A DNA stretch of 15,744 nucleotides from Cylindrotheca closterium. Lineage: Eukaryota > Bacillariophyta > Bacillariophyceae > Bacillariales > Bacillariaceae. Position numbers and translations under genes: made by a program. Below are positions 9,416-15,744 of this stretch, one piece after another; position 1 is the stretch's first letter, and each line of letters starts with the position of its first letter. The notes below the pieces were generated by a model. The model had not been told where the DNA came from and did no database searches. It saw nothing but the letters and a program-made list of their open reading frames with translations. Location of the stretch: the NCBI GenBank assembly GCA_933822405.4, contig CAKOGP040001856.1:1-15744 (forward strand), written 5' to 3'.

Positions 9416-9911
9416 TGTTGGGATATGAAGAAATATGAGTTTTCATGTTCGGAAAAGAAACTATTCAAGTATGAAGTTTTTGACACGTACGATCGGACTT
9501 TGACCGTGTTGTTGGGTATGCCGGATGCAAGTCTGTCGGACAATCTACATCCACACAAAAAGGGAATGACCCTATACAAGTGAGATACTGATGTTGTGTA
9601 CAATGCAGTAGGGAATAATACAAGATGTCCCAAAGTACTGCTTCCAACACAGAATTGTTGTAGAGGTCGAATCAAGTTCTGTAAACAAGGGATTTTCCAA
9701 TGGAAAATCGTTGAACTTACTTTTGTGATTGAATCATCAATCCAAGCCAAATATTAATCAAATAGTAACAATTTCACTCAAAGTATACCTAGACACAGGA
9801 GAACTATTGTTGTGAAAGTGTTGTACAATCAATTACAAATTTAGATTGCAGAGAGTTTGTTCTGAGTGCTAAAGGCACTCACAATAGAGCACATTTTGCT
9901 TCATTCTAACA
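9416..9911 (+). repeat. 3' LTR
   Basis: This 496-bp copy of the 5' LTR starts tgttgggata and ends ttctaaca. It lacks the 12 bases present in the 5' copy. An antisense frame in each LTR is open only because the two LTRs share sequence; it has no ATG. Confidence 0.95.
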
Positions 9912-10008
9912 GTATTCATGTCAAATTGAAATGGTGAATCCATTTGTCAAAGAGTACATTCTTTCTGGTTATTCTTCTGGAAGTGGCAAACAAAGGAAGC
10001 CATGTACA

Positions 10009-10804
10009 TTAGTCACCAGCGCATGTTGATTTCAGACACAATTCAAACTCTTTTCACAACTGTAGGAAAACAACCGAGGTTCTCACAATTGGATTGGTCC
10101 CTTCTGCAATGATATCTTGCTTATATTTGATGAAGTCGCGCGCCATTGCCACAGCACTCGGTTTTGTGTCATCTCAATTTGGAAACTTCTCTATTATCCA
10201 TTGCTTCCAGAGCGCTCTTTCCAATTCCCATCCAATGAGAGAGGGGAAGTATTTTTATCTCTGGTAGCGCTCTTTGGGGTCCGATATGATACTTTTAAAC
10301 TCCAAAGCCACTTGGAAACATTGAAGCCAGCTCCCATAGAATCCCTTAAACAAGCATTCCAGCATGTGTAGGCTGAAATGGAAATCTGCAGGGACAAACG
10401 TGACTTGACCATGCAGCTGTTGCAGAATTTCCCTAATCTTTTCCTTGGATTATGTTCTCTGTCCATTCTCGTCTCGACATCTCATCAACTTGTTTGAAGA
10501 AACTGATTAGCATGTCAGCCTTCAGCACATCCCCAGTAACAATGAGATGCCTATCTTCAAAATTTGACGGATTGACCCATGCGTCGGAGGGGGAAATGAG
10601 GGCATCGTCTGGTGCAGTCATTGTCAGGCCCACATGACACAGTTGGCCTCCTCCGTTTGGTGAGGGGAATTTGGCTGTGTTGCGTCGATTTGCAATATCC
10701 AATGTGTTGACCTCTTTGTATGTTGATGGATTTCCCACTTGTGGGAGGTGGTCAAAGCGGGCGAGGCATTCCTTGATGGTTAGTGCAGGTGTAGAATCAG
10801 CCAT
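10009..10804 (-). pseudogene. Broken retroelement gene with Gag-like N-terminus
   Basis: Starting at the ATG on 10804, the first 123 codons read MADSTPALTIKECLARF, then GNPSTYKEVNTL, FPSPNGGGQLCHVGL and DAWVNPSNF. The pattern of an Asn/Pro-Ser stretch, GGG, a His two residues later, a hydrophobic patch and AWV-P-N resembles the N-terminal Gag-like domain of many diatom copia elements. The frame ends at about 10433. A one-base shift there continues as KIREILQQLHGQVTFVPADF, HMLECLFKGFYGSWLQCF, LIGWELERALWKQW and MARDFIKYKQDIIAEG, with internal stops (one at 10054-10056) and an end near 10009. I do not recognise the second half. Its frame continuity over more than 100 codons with only isolated stops suggests former coding. 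It shares orientation with the RNase H relic at 2692-3140. Confidence 0.55.
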
Positions 10805-10987
10805 GGTAGCTGTGGTGTGTGTTCTGGAGCTACTAGCGTGTATTGATTGGATAGATCAGGCAATAATGATTGCTCTGAGGGTATGATGTCGTTGCATGAT
10901 GATTTGTTATTTGAGTTGTTAAGTAAATGATATCCAATCAATTAAATTACTGTCGTTGCGTGATGGTTTGTTGTTAGAGCAATCTCA
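10805..10987. repeat. Short intergenic spacer with interleaved repeats
   Basis: The spacer between two minus-strand genes contains a perfect 12-bp inverted repeat, attgattggata (10842-10853) with tatccaatcaat (10931-10942). A perfect 9-bp pair, gattgctct (10868-10876) with agagcaatc (10975-10983), crosses it. A diverged direct repeat, tgtcgttgcatgatgatttg at 10887 and tgtcgttgcgtgatggtttg at 10951, has an offset of 64 bp. It lies upstream of the Gag-like relic and downstream of the nuclease-kinase gene. Confidence 0.6.
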
Positions 10988-12523
10988 TCAATCGAAGTAA
11001 TGGCTGCGTTTCATGGATTTCATCAGATCCTTCTGATCCTTCTGTTTCAGCTCCGAAACTTGATCAGTGTTCCAAAAATAAGCTCTTCGGAGATCAATCC
11101 ACTTGGCCCTCCCATTGACACATACAATGTTCTCCACTCGAGCATCCCCATGCACCACATTGTTTTCGTGGAGCTCTTGAAGACAATCAATAATAGCTTT
11201 CTTTGAAAGACTAGAATAGTGATTTCCAACTTCCGAAAATAGAAGAGCAGCACCTAACTTACCAAATTTCCTGAAAGAATCCTCTTCAGCGCCGACGATT
11301 AAGTGAGGGCATTTCCGTTTAGCTTCATTAGTAATCGACAATTGCTTTTGAAGTTCTGCCACGTTGTCATCAACATCTGGAACTATCTTCAATGCAAAGG
11401 CCACTCCATTCTGATCACAGACTTTAAAAACTAGACCAAACGCTCCACTGCCCAAGTATCCGTTCTCTTCGGGCACTAGGCCTAACTCAAAGCAAGCCTT
11501 GTCAAGGACCTTAATCAGGGGATCTTCCAGCATGAACTTTTCCAACCGTGATTTCGACCCGCCGTCGACCCATCGACACTTCCTAACGGAGGAAGCTCTT
11601 CCTCTAAGAGTCTCAACTAGCCAGAAAGATTCTCGATCGAAAAGAACCAGGCGTACCATTATGGGACCGCTCTCTTCAAAAGAGAGGTGAGCTGCGTAGT
11701 TGATGGTCTGTCCAAACGCTGAATTACTAATGTCTTTTTTTGCCTCCAAGACAACGGAGAGGAAGCGACGAAGGTGCCAGTGTGACAATTGCCCAAAAAT
11801 GTCCGTTGATCGCCGCATCTGATGCAGCTTGCTATCCCCCGTTGCAGCAAATGGATCACGTTTTTGGTAGAGGGACTTGTGGCAGATAAACATGTCCGGT
11901 TTTTGGCTGTAGGTACTTTTCTCGTCATTAGATGTCTTCAGCCACTTGTACTCTTCAGAATTCACAAGAACTCTATTAGAAGACCCATTGCATTGGAAAA
12001 CAGCTGATAGGAATGGGGTCAAGAAAGCAACCACTTGATGCTCCGTTTCTAATTGTAACAGGCTACCCGATTGCTCGGTGGTGAGGACTGCGTCACCTTT
12101 TCCGTTCTCATCAGGATCGTGCACATTTTCAGTTTTTTCCAGACGGCTAAGCTCCTCTGCCCCAAAACTTGCTGCACTTTTTTGAGGGGTAGCTCTGTCA
12201 GGTTTGGAAACAGACTCTTTGATTACCGTAATGTCCTTTTGTATGTTCTCTAGGAACGGAGTGTTCACACTTTGGTTTTCCGGAATGGATGGCATTGGAG
12301 TGCGTTCAATCAACAACAACTCCTTTTGCAGATACCTGTCTTTCTCTTGCCGAAGCTGGCTTTTCTCTTGAAGATACCTGTCTTCCTTTTGCCGATAGTA
12401 AGCTTTGTCAACGTCCGAAATGGTGGGGTTCTTGAGAATTTCGTTGATCTCCTCGATTTCATTTTCCACCCTTGCAATAGCCTCGGCTACTTGCTCGATT
12501 GCTTGCTCAACAGAAGCAGACAT
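10988..12523 (-). CDS. Crinkler-like nuclease-kinase fusion protein (CRN-type)
   Basis: This is the only long intact gene: 511 residues from the ATG at 12523 (A at -3) to a TGA at 10988-10990. Residues about 2-75 are a charged coiled coil with a duplicated 14-residue unit. Residues about 155-300 fit a PD-(D/E)XK nuclease fold: KPDMF (D210), LEAKKD (E260, K262) and GQTINYAAHL (Q272, Y276). Residues about 354-511 fit a kinase: glycine loop LGSGAFGLVF (357-366), ALKIV (K379), HGDARVENIV (D460, N465) and WIDLRRA (D477 in the DFG position). The protein ends soon after, so the C-lobe is very short. A nuclease fold followed by a compact kinase is the layout described for Crinkler (CRN) effector C-termini and relatives in transposons. 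The usual Crinkler N-terminal header is absent. There is no signal peptide or membrane segment. Location and target are unknown; it could act in genome conflict, on a transposon or as an effector. Confidence 0.8.
   Translation of the reverse strand: MSASVEQAIEQVAEAIARVENEIEEINEILKNPTISDVDKAYYRQKEDRYLQEKSQLRQEKDRYLQKELLLIERTPMPSIPENQSVNTPFLENIQKDITVIKESVSKPDRATPQKSAASFGAEELSRLEKTENVHDPDENGKGDAVLTTEQSGSLLQLETEHQVVAFLTPFLSAVFQCNGSSNRVLVNSEEYKWLKTSNDEKSTYSQKPDMFICHKSLYQKRDPFAATGDSKLHQMRRSTDIFGQLSHWHLRRFLSVVLEAKKDISNSAFGQTINYAAHLSFEESGPIMVRLVLFDRESFWLVETLRGRASSVRKCRWVDGGSKSRLEKFMLEDPLIKVLDKACFELGLVPEENGYLGSGAFGLVFKVCDQNGVAFALKIVPDVDDNVAELQKQLSITNEAKRKCPHLIVGAEEDSFRKFGKLGAALLFSEVGNHYSSLSKKAIIDCLQELHENNVVHGDARVENIVCVNGRAKWIDLRRAYFWNTDQVSELKQKDQKDLMKSMKRSHYFD
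12311..12394 (-). repeat. In-frame 42-bp tandem duplication in the coiled coil
   Basis: Two 42-bp units encode RQKEDRYLQEKSQL and RQEKDRYLQKELLL. Fourteen residues are exactly two heptads, so the duplication lengthens the coiled coil without changing its register. The DNA units share agatacctgtctt and differ at several bases, so the duplication is not recent. Confidence 0.8.
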
Positions 12524-13090
12524 CCTCAAACTTGAACAATGTTGATCTGCAAAGTGGCCCGTCTTCCTTTCCCCGGGCAGCTTTGCTTACTACCAGGTAC
12601 TTTGCGGGTGTGCACGAGATGTGGCGGTGTAGTTTCACTCTGTAGGAATCGTGTTAATGTCGCATGGCAGACGCTTTCGGTACTTCGTTTCATGTCAGTT
12701 CTTTTTTTAAAAACAAACAAAAATGCACCACGTGTCTCATTTGCACCACGGCGGCCACTACCAGGGGGGGGTACGGTTTCGCGCTACAGGTAGAGGGAAA
12801 TCTGACATCGACACAAAGTGACATGCCGGCGCGATATGGCTTGCCTTTCGTTCGTATGAGTCGAACCTGTTTGGTTGGATGTCCGTCTGGCCTGCGTACG
12901 CTTGATTTGACAGAAAAATGTATGGAGAAATGGTGAAAAGTACTTTACCTGGTACACCTTCATTTAAATTAAAAAACTATGCGGACGTCAGCCGACTTCT
13001 GCAAAATATCTTGCAAAACTAATACCGCGATAATAATATCTTGTCAAACGCTACGATACACTATTCCTTGTTTGGGTTAGTAGGAATTTA
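12524..13090 (-). promoter_or_regulatory. Probable upstream region of the nuclease-kinase gene
   Basis: No convincing gene lies in this 570 bp. Two plus-strand frames (12539-12793 and 12664-12936) are open but have no motif and overlap each other. About 200 bp upstream of the ATG the 9-mer tgcaccacg occurs twice, 18 bp apart (12724-12732 and 12742-12750). The first copy overlaps the palindrome CACGTG, a typical bHLH or bZIP recognition core. An 8-G run follows near 12764. I cannot identify a TATA box or start site, so the regulatory role is inferred from position. Confidence 0.3.
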
Positions 13091-13164
13091 TCAAAATGTT
13101 TTCTCAGAAACTAATTAGATACAGTAAGAAAAAACAATGGCACCATATCTGCACCATATCCTCA

Positions 13165-14216
13165 TTAGTATGCCAACAAGGTAAAGTAGGCTCCAACATC
13201 TCTGAAAATGCCCAAAACTACATCCTTTGCAGTAGGGATCTGATTGAAATTTCCTCTTTTGATGGCTGGGCCACTTTGCACCAAGTTTGGACTGTCTTCC
13301 TTAGATGGGGAGAAGAATTGCCGTACTTTCTTCATTGGCTTAGATGAGGAGAAGAACTGCCGTGCTTTGCTGCTGCTGTCGCCATTGCCTTTGTTGAAAC
13401 CAGCATTGCTGGTATGGAGATCCACTGGCTCCAATCGGTCTCCGACCTATTCATTTCCCTCACTTTGTCTTCCTGCATGTAGAAACTCTTCGACAGCTCC
13501 TTTTCAAAACTTTTTCTGATGGCATAAAGGTGTACCACTTGTCTGAGATTCTTGATCGACGTCTTGATTGTCTGGCATATTGTAATTCAACATCTGCGGA
13601 AGACGAAGCTCCGGATTGGAAGGCTGCAAATGCACCTGCGGATAGGGGAAAAGGGCAGAACTGCAAGTAGGGACACCGTCAGCCACTGGAACAACGTTTG
13701 ACAGTGTTGTACTTCTTTCTACAAAGTCTTTGAAATGCTTCAAGATCTTCTTTTCTGGATTCTTTGCGCATTCTCTCTCCTTCTCCAAAGCTCATGAACA
13801 TCACCCAACAATAGGTTATCTCGTGCTGCCAAGCAAAGATTAATTGTTGAAAGGACAAAAACTTTTGAAAACTGCTGGCATTTCCTCTTTTGAAACCATT
13901 CCATGCGAAATGTTTCACAATTATTTTTTCAAAGAAATCTTTTAGGAAATCTTTGTAGCTCTTTTGATTCAAAATCAAGTCATCCAATTCCTTGCCATGT
14001 ATCTCAGTCTTCAATTGAATAGCATGATGTTGCAAGTGGATAGATTCTTGGTTGACAACTGTCAGGGACAGAATTGCCCTTGTACAACAGCAAAACTTGT
14101 GGTCTTGGTCTTTTGCAAGAAGGTTATCGACTTCTTTTTTCCCTCTTGGGGTTTCAGCAAGTTCACGGAGCTTGTTTATAAGATTTTCTTTTTTTACTGT
14201 TGATTTTGGGCGGCAT
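13165..14216 (-). pseudogene. Unrecognised minus-strand gene, frameshifted or spliced
   Basis: Successive minus-strand frames each carry protein-like sequence. An ATG at 14216 starts MPPKINSKKRK and is soon cut, but a shift in the adjacent A-rich run gives NKLRELAETPRGKKEVDNLL, LKTEIHGKELDDLILNQKSY and KDFLKDFFEKIIVKHF, reaching 13679. An overlapping frame (13788-13504) reads KNPEKKILKHFKDFVER and LQPSNPELRLPQMLNYNMP. A third (13538-13332) reads FEKELSKSFYMQEDKVREMN, and a fourth (13434-13165) holds the repeat KARQFFSSSKPMKKVRQFF. The composition is basic and helical with low-complexity stretches. The breaks could be indels, making a pseudogene, or introns I cannot place. No domain is recognised, and the limits are approximate. 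Confidence 0.4.
13300..13377 (-). repeat. 39-bp tandem duplication encoding a 13-residue repeat
   Basis: Bases 13300-13338 and 13339-13377 both start cttagatg and share gagaag-aa-tgccgt. On the minus strand they encode ARQFFSSSKPMKK and VRQFFSPSKEDSP. The 39-bp period keeps the reading frame, which supports this frame having been coding. Confidence 0.75.
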
Positions 14217-14455
14217 TGGAGCAACGAGCAGATGTTTGGAGCAATAGTTCATGGCATTGTGTTGTTTACGACGATAGAATCTATCAAATTGCATACACTG
14301 ATAAATATAGATCATTGTCATGCTGTTTGTTGAAGCTAAGGTATCAACTAAAGCCTGAAGAATTTTAAAACAAGTTTGAATTTTCCTGGGTTAGACCAAA
14401 GATTTGTGACAAGTTGTTGTGCTGATAAAGTCCCTTTATAGTCGAAGTTGTTGTC

Positions 14456-14511
14456 GGAGAAACATTGAGATGAAGACGTAGCGCGCCAGCCCTCCAGCTC
14501 AATGTTTCTCC
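14456..14511. repeat. Perfect 14-bp hairpin
   Basis: The arms ggagaaacattgag (14456-14469) and ctcaatgtttctcc (14498-14511) are perfectly complementary across a 28-base GC-rich loop. A second smaller hairpin, tgccgca (14554-14560) with tgcggca (14573-14579), follows about 40 bp later. It lies in a gene-free stretch beyond the 5' side of the minus-strand broken gene. It could be a miniature transposon end, a non-coding RNA precursor or a cruciform; the sequence does not decide. Confidence 0.65.
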
Positions 14512-14659
14512 AAAACCGTAGTGTGCATATTGGACCATTCCTAACAAAAACGGTGCCGCATTAGCGGCCCTGTGCGGCAGTACCGGCCCTGCATACAATT
14601 CCTGTAAGTAAACACATGTAGATGCACTAAGAAGCAAACTTATTGAAGAAAAATCCACT

Positions 14660-15421
14660 TCCGGGTACCCCTACAGGCTGCATCGAATCTGCATCCATCC
14701 TGCATTTTGAAATTGAATGATTTTGATTGGCCAATTCTCAATAGCATTTGGAAGACCTCGACTCACAATTCACATCAAAAATAAGAAGAAAAGACTCCAT
14801 TGCACTTGATCTTCTGCTATTTTCACTAGTGCATCTGAAACAGTTGCCTGGTGCTTTTGGGTGCCATGGAACTTGTCCTATATTGTCCAGTACTTCCCCC
14901 TTAATGCTATAGCAATATTCGCTTAATTGACAGTTTAATTGGGTAAAATGGACAAGGACACCGTGTTTTTTATCACCACCCCATGTGAAGCCTATGTGAT
15001 AGATGAGAACCCCTTGTCCTTTTTATGACAAGGAAATTGTCTTTTTGAGGAAAAGAACCTTCTCATTTTTGGAAAGTTCCCATTTGATTTTGTCGCAGAA
15101 CCTTGGGATGCAAAGCCGTCTGACCGTGATTTTGATCACATGCATTTTTGATTTTCCACCCACCGGATTTGTCTTTTAAGGACATCCAACAGACCTTTTG
15201 AAGTGGACCCATTTGATTGAGAGCCATCCGATGGCTTCCTCTTCCTCATTGTCCATGTCATCTCATCAAATGGCCAATGCCTTAAAAGGACCAGATCCTT
15301 GTCAATTTATGACAACTACAATGACCTACAAAACAGAGTTTCATTGCCTTCTGAAGAACAGTCAATGGTGATTAAAGGGCATACAGATTATGAATGTATT
15401 GGAAAGATCCTTTTGATTATA
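14660..15421. other. Non-coding stretch rich in short inverted repeats
   Basis: There is no open frame of note in about 760 bp. It is AT-rich with repeated short words such as cccatttgatt, ccttttga and gattttgat. It holds the GACAAGG hairpins at 14950-15033 and 15297-15315. It may be the 3' flank of the minus-strand gene that starts beyond the window. Confidence 0.5.
14950..15033. repeat. Alternating ggacaagg / ccttgtcc hairpins
   Basis: ggacaagg (14950-14957) can pair with ccttgtcc (15012-15019), and inside that loop tatcac (14971-14976) can pair with gtgata (14996-15001). The same ccttgtc (15012-15018) can alternatively pair with gacaagg (15027-15033) across an 8-base loop. The two folds exclude each other. 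A near copy, ccttgtcaatttatgacaa, recurs at 15297-15315. Confidence 0.55.
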
Positions 15422-15744
15422 TCACAAACACATTTGCTTTATTTGACAATTTAATGACAATCTATTGACGAGGCTAGACCTCTGCAAACATACTTTCCAA
15501 TGCTTCAGGAAGGCTTCAGCAATAGGTATCTGTCTCTCGTTTGCAGGAGGCACAGTGCCCTTTACATAAATGTCTGCTCCACCGTGCATCTTCCACAGTT
15601 CATACTCTTCTAGGTCTGCCCCTGTGCGGGATTGCCTTCTTAACTTACCAATTGAACTCAACTTCTCGTTGTAGCTTTCAATTCCCTGTCGACTCCAACC
15701 AGATGACTTCAGCTTCAAGCCATTGTCACTTGATGTGAATTTGG
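15422..15744 (-). CDS. 3' end of an unrecognised protein gene, possibly transposase-related
   Basis: The frame is open from the window edge to a TGA at 15422-15424, about 106 residues. It reads TSSDNGLKLKSSGWSRQGIE, then SYNEKLSSIGKLRRQSRTGA, LEEYELWKMHGG and IAEAFLKHWKVC. The GW-S-x-G-I-x-x-Y/F-N-x-L pattern followed by a basic stretch resembles, from memory, C-terminal tails of transposon-associated proteins common in diatoms, but I cannot name the family. The composition looks coding up to about residue 85 (HWKVC), and the last 20 residues may be readthrough or an intron. The start lies beyond the window. Confidence 0.5.
   Translation of the reverse strand, partial: KFTSSDNGLKLKSSGWSRQGIESYNEKLSSIGKLRRQSRTGADLEEYELWKMHGGADIYVKGTVPPANERQIPIAEAFLKHWKVCLQRSSLVNRLSLNCQIKQMCL

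Larger units (their letters stand above)
3141..9911 (+). mobile_element. Full-length decayed Ty1/copia LTR retrotransposon (CoDi-like)
   Basis: The element runs LTR - gag - protease - integrase - RT - RNase H - LTR. Integrase precedes RT, which defines Ty1/copia rather than Ty3/gypsy. The termini are TGTTGGG...CTAACA, with TGTT/AACA inverted ends. By hand count the two LTRs differ at about 33 of 496 aligned bases plus one 12-bp indel, so the insertion is old. The coding region carries at least 12 in-frame stops of all three types and several frameshifts, so it cannot move by itself. No target-site duplication is visible: the 5' flank is atctg (3136-3140) and the 3' flank gtatt (9912-9916). 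The integrase and RNase H wording resembles diatom CoDi elements, from memory. Confidence 0.93.

Noticed and set aside
12858..12867. ggttcgactc on the minus strand, like a tRNA T-loop
   Set aside because: The flanking bases do not form a T-stem or acceptor stem, and no anticodon arm is found at the right distance.
12539..12936. Two overlapping plus-strand open frames upstream of the nuclease-kinase gene
   Set aside because: They have no motif, overlap in different frames and lie in probable promoter DNA.
12591..12954. taccaggt (12591-12598) and acctggta (12947-12954) as ends of a small transposon
   Set aside because: They match over only eight bases, with no flanking duplication.
14365..14658. 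97-codon minus-strand frame across the hairpins
   Set aside because: It starts at GTG with a stop a few codons upstream, has no ATG near its start, and spans the inverted repeats with no protein-like pattern.

Overview
The window looks like nuclear DNA of a microbial eukaryote, most likely a diatom or a close stramenopile. The evidence is a Ty1/copia retrotransposon whose Gag and RNase H resemble the diatom copia (CoDi) lineages, a fragment of a second copia lineage, a gag-like remnant of a kind common in diatom genomes, moderate GC, no bacterial operon structure, and long decayed stretches between genes. The assignment comes from family resemblance recalled by eye; no search was run.

Layout: (1) 1-2690 holds decayed, repeat-rich DNA. 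A family of diverged direct repeats lies at about 139-1165 with protein-like similarity on the minus strand, followed by a GC-rich stretch (1221-1385) and AT-rich DNA with a foldback (2518-2591). (2) 2692-3140 is a minus-strand copia RNase H fragment ending exactly at the next element. (3) 3141-9911 is a full-length but dead plus-strand Ty1/copia element: two LTRs (508 and 496 bp), gag, then protease, integrase, reverse transcriptase and RNase H, with at least a dozen stops and several frameshifts. (4) About 10009-10804 is a broken minus-strand gene with a Gag-like N-terminus. (5) 10988-12523 (minus) is the only long intact gene: 511 residues with a coiled coil, a PD-(D/E)XK nuclease-like domain and a compact protein kinase-like domain, the architecture of Crinkler-type (CRN) effector C-termini. 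(6) 12524-13090 is its probable upstream region. (7) About 13165-14216 is a broken or spliced minus-strand gene with a 13-residue tandem repeat. (8) 14217-15421 is non-coding and rich in short perfect hairpins. (9) 15422-15744 is the 3' end of a minus-strand gene running off the window.

The genes do not form a pathway. The window reads as a retroelement graveyard around one intact nuclease-kinase gene. That gene is the best candidate for an interesting system, because every catalytic residue I can place in both domains is kept while nearly everything around it has decayed. CRN-like domains are thought to have moved between transposons, host conflict and effector roles, so its location among mobile elements fits the family.
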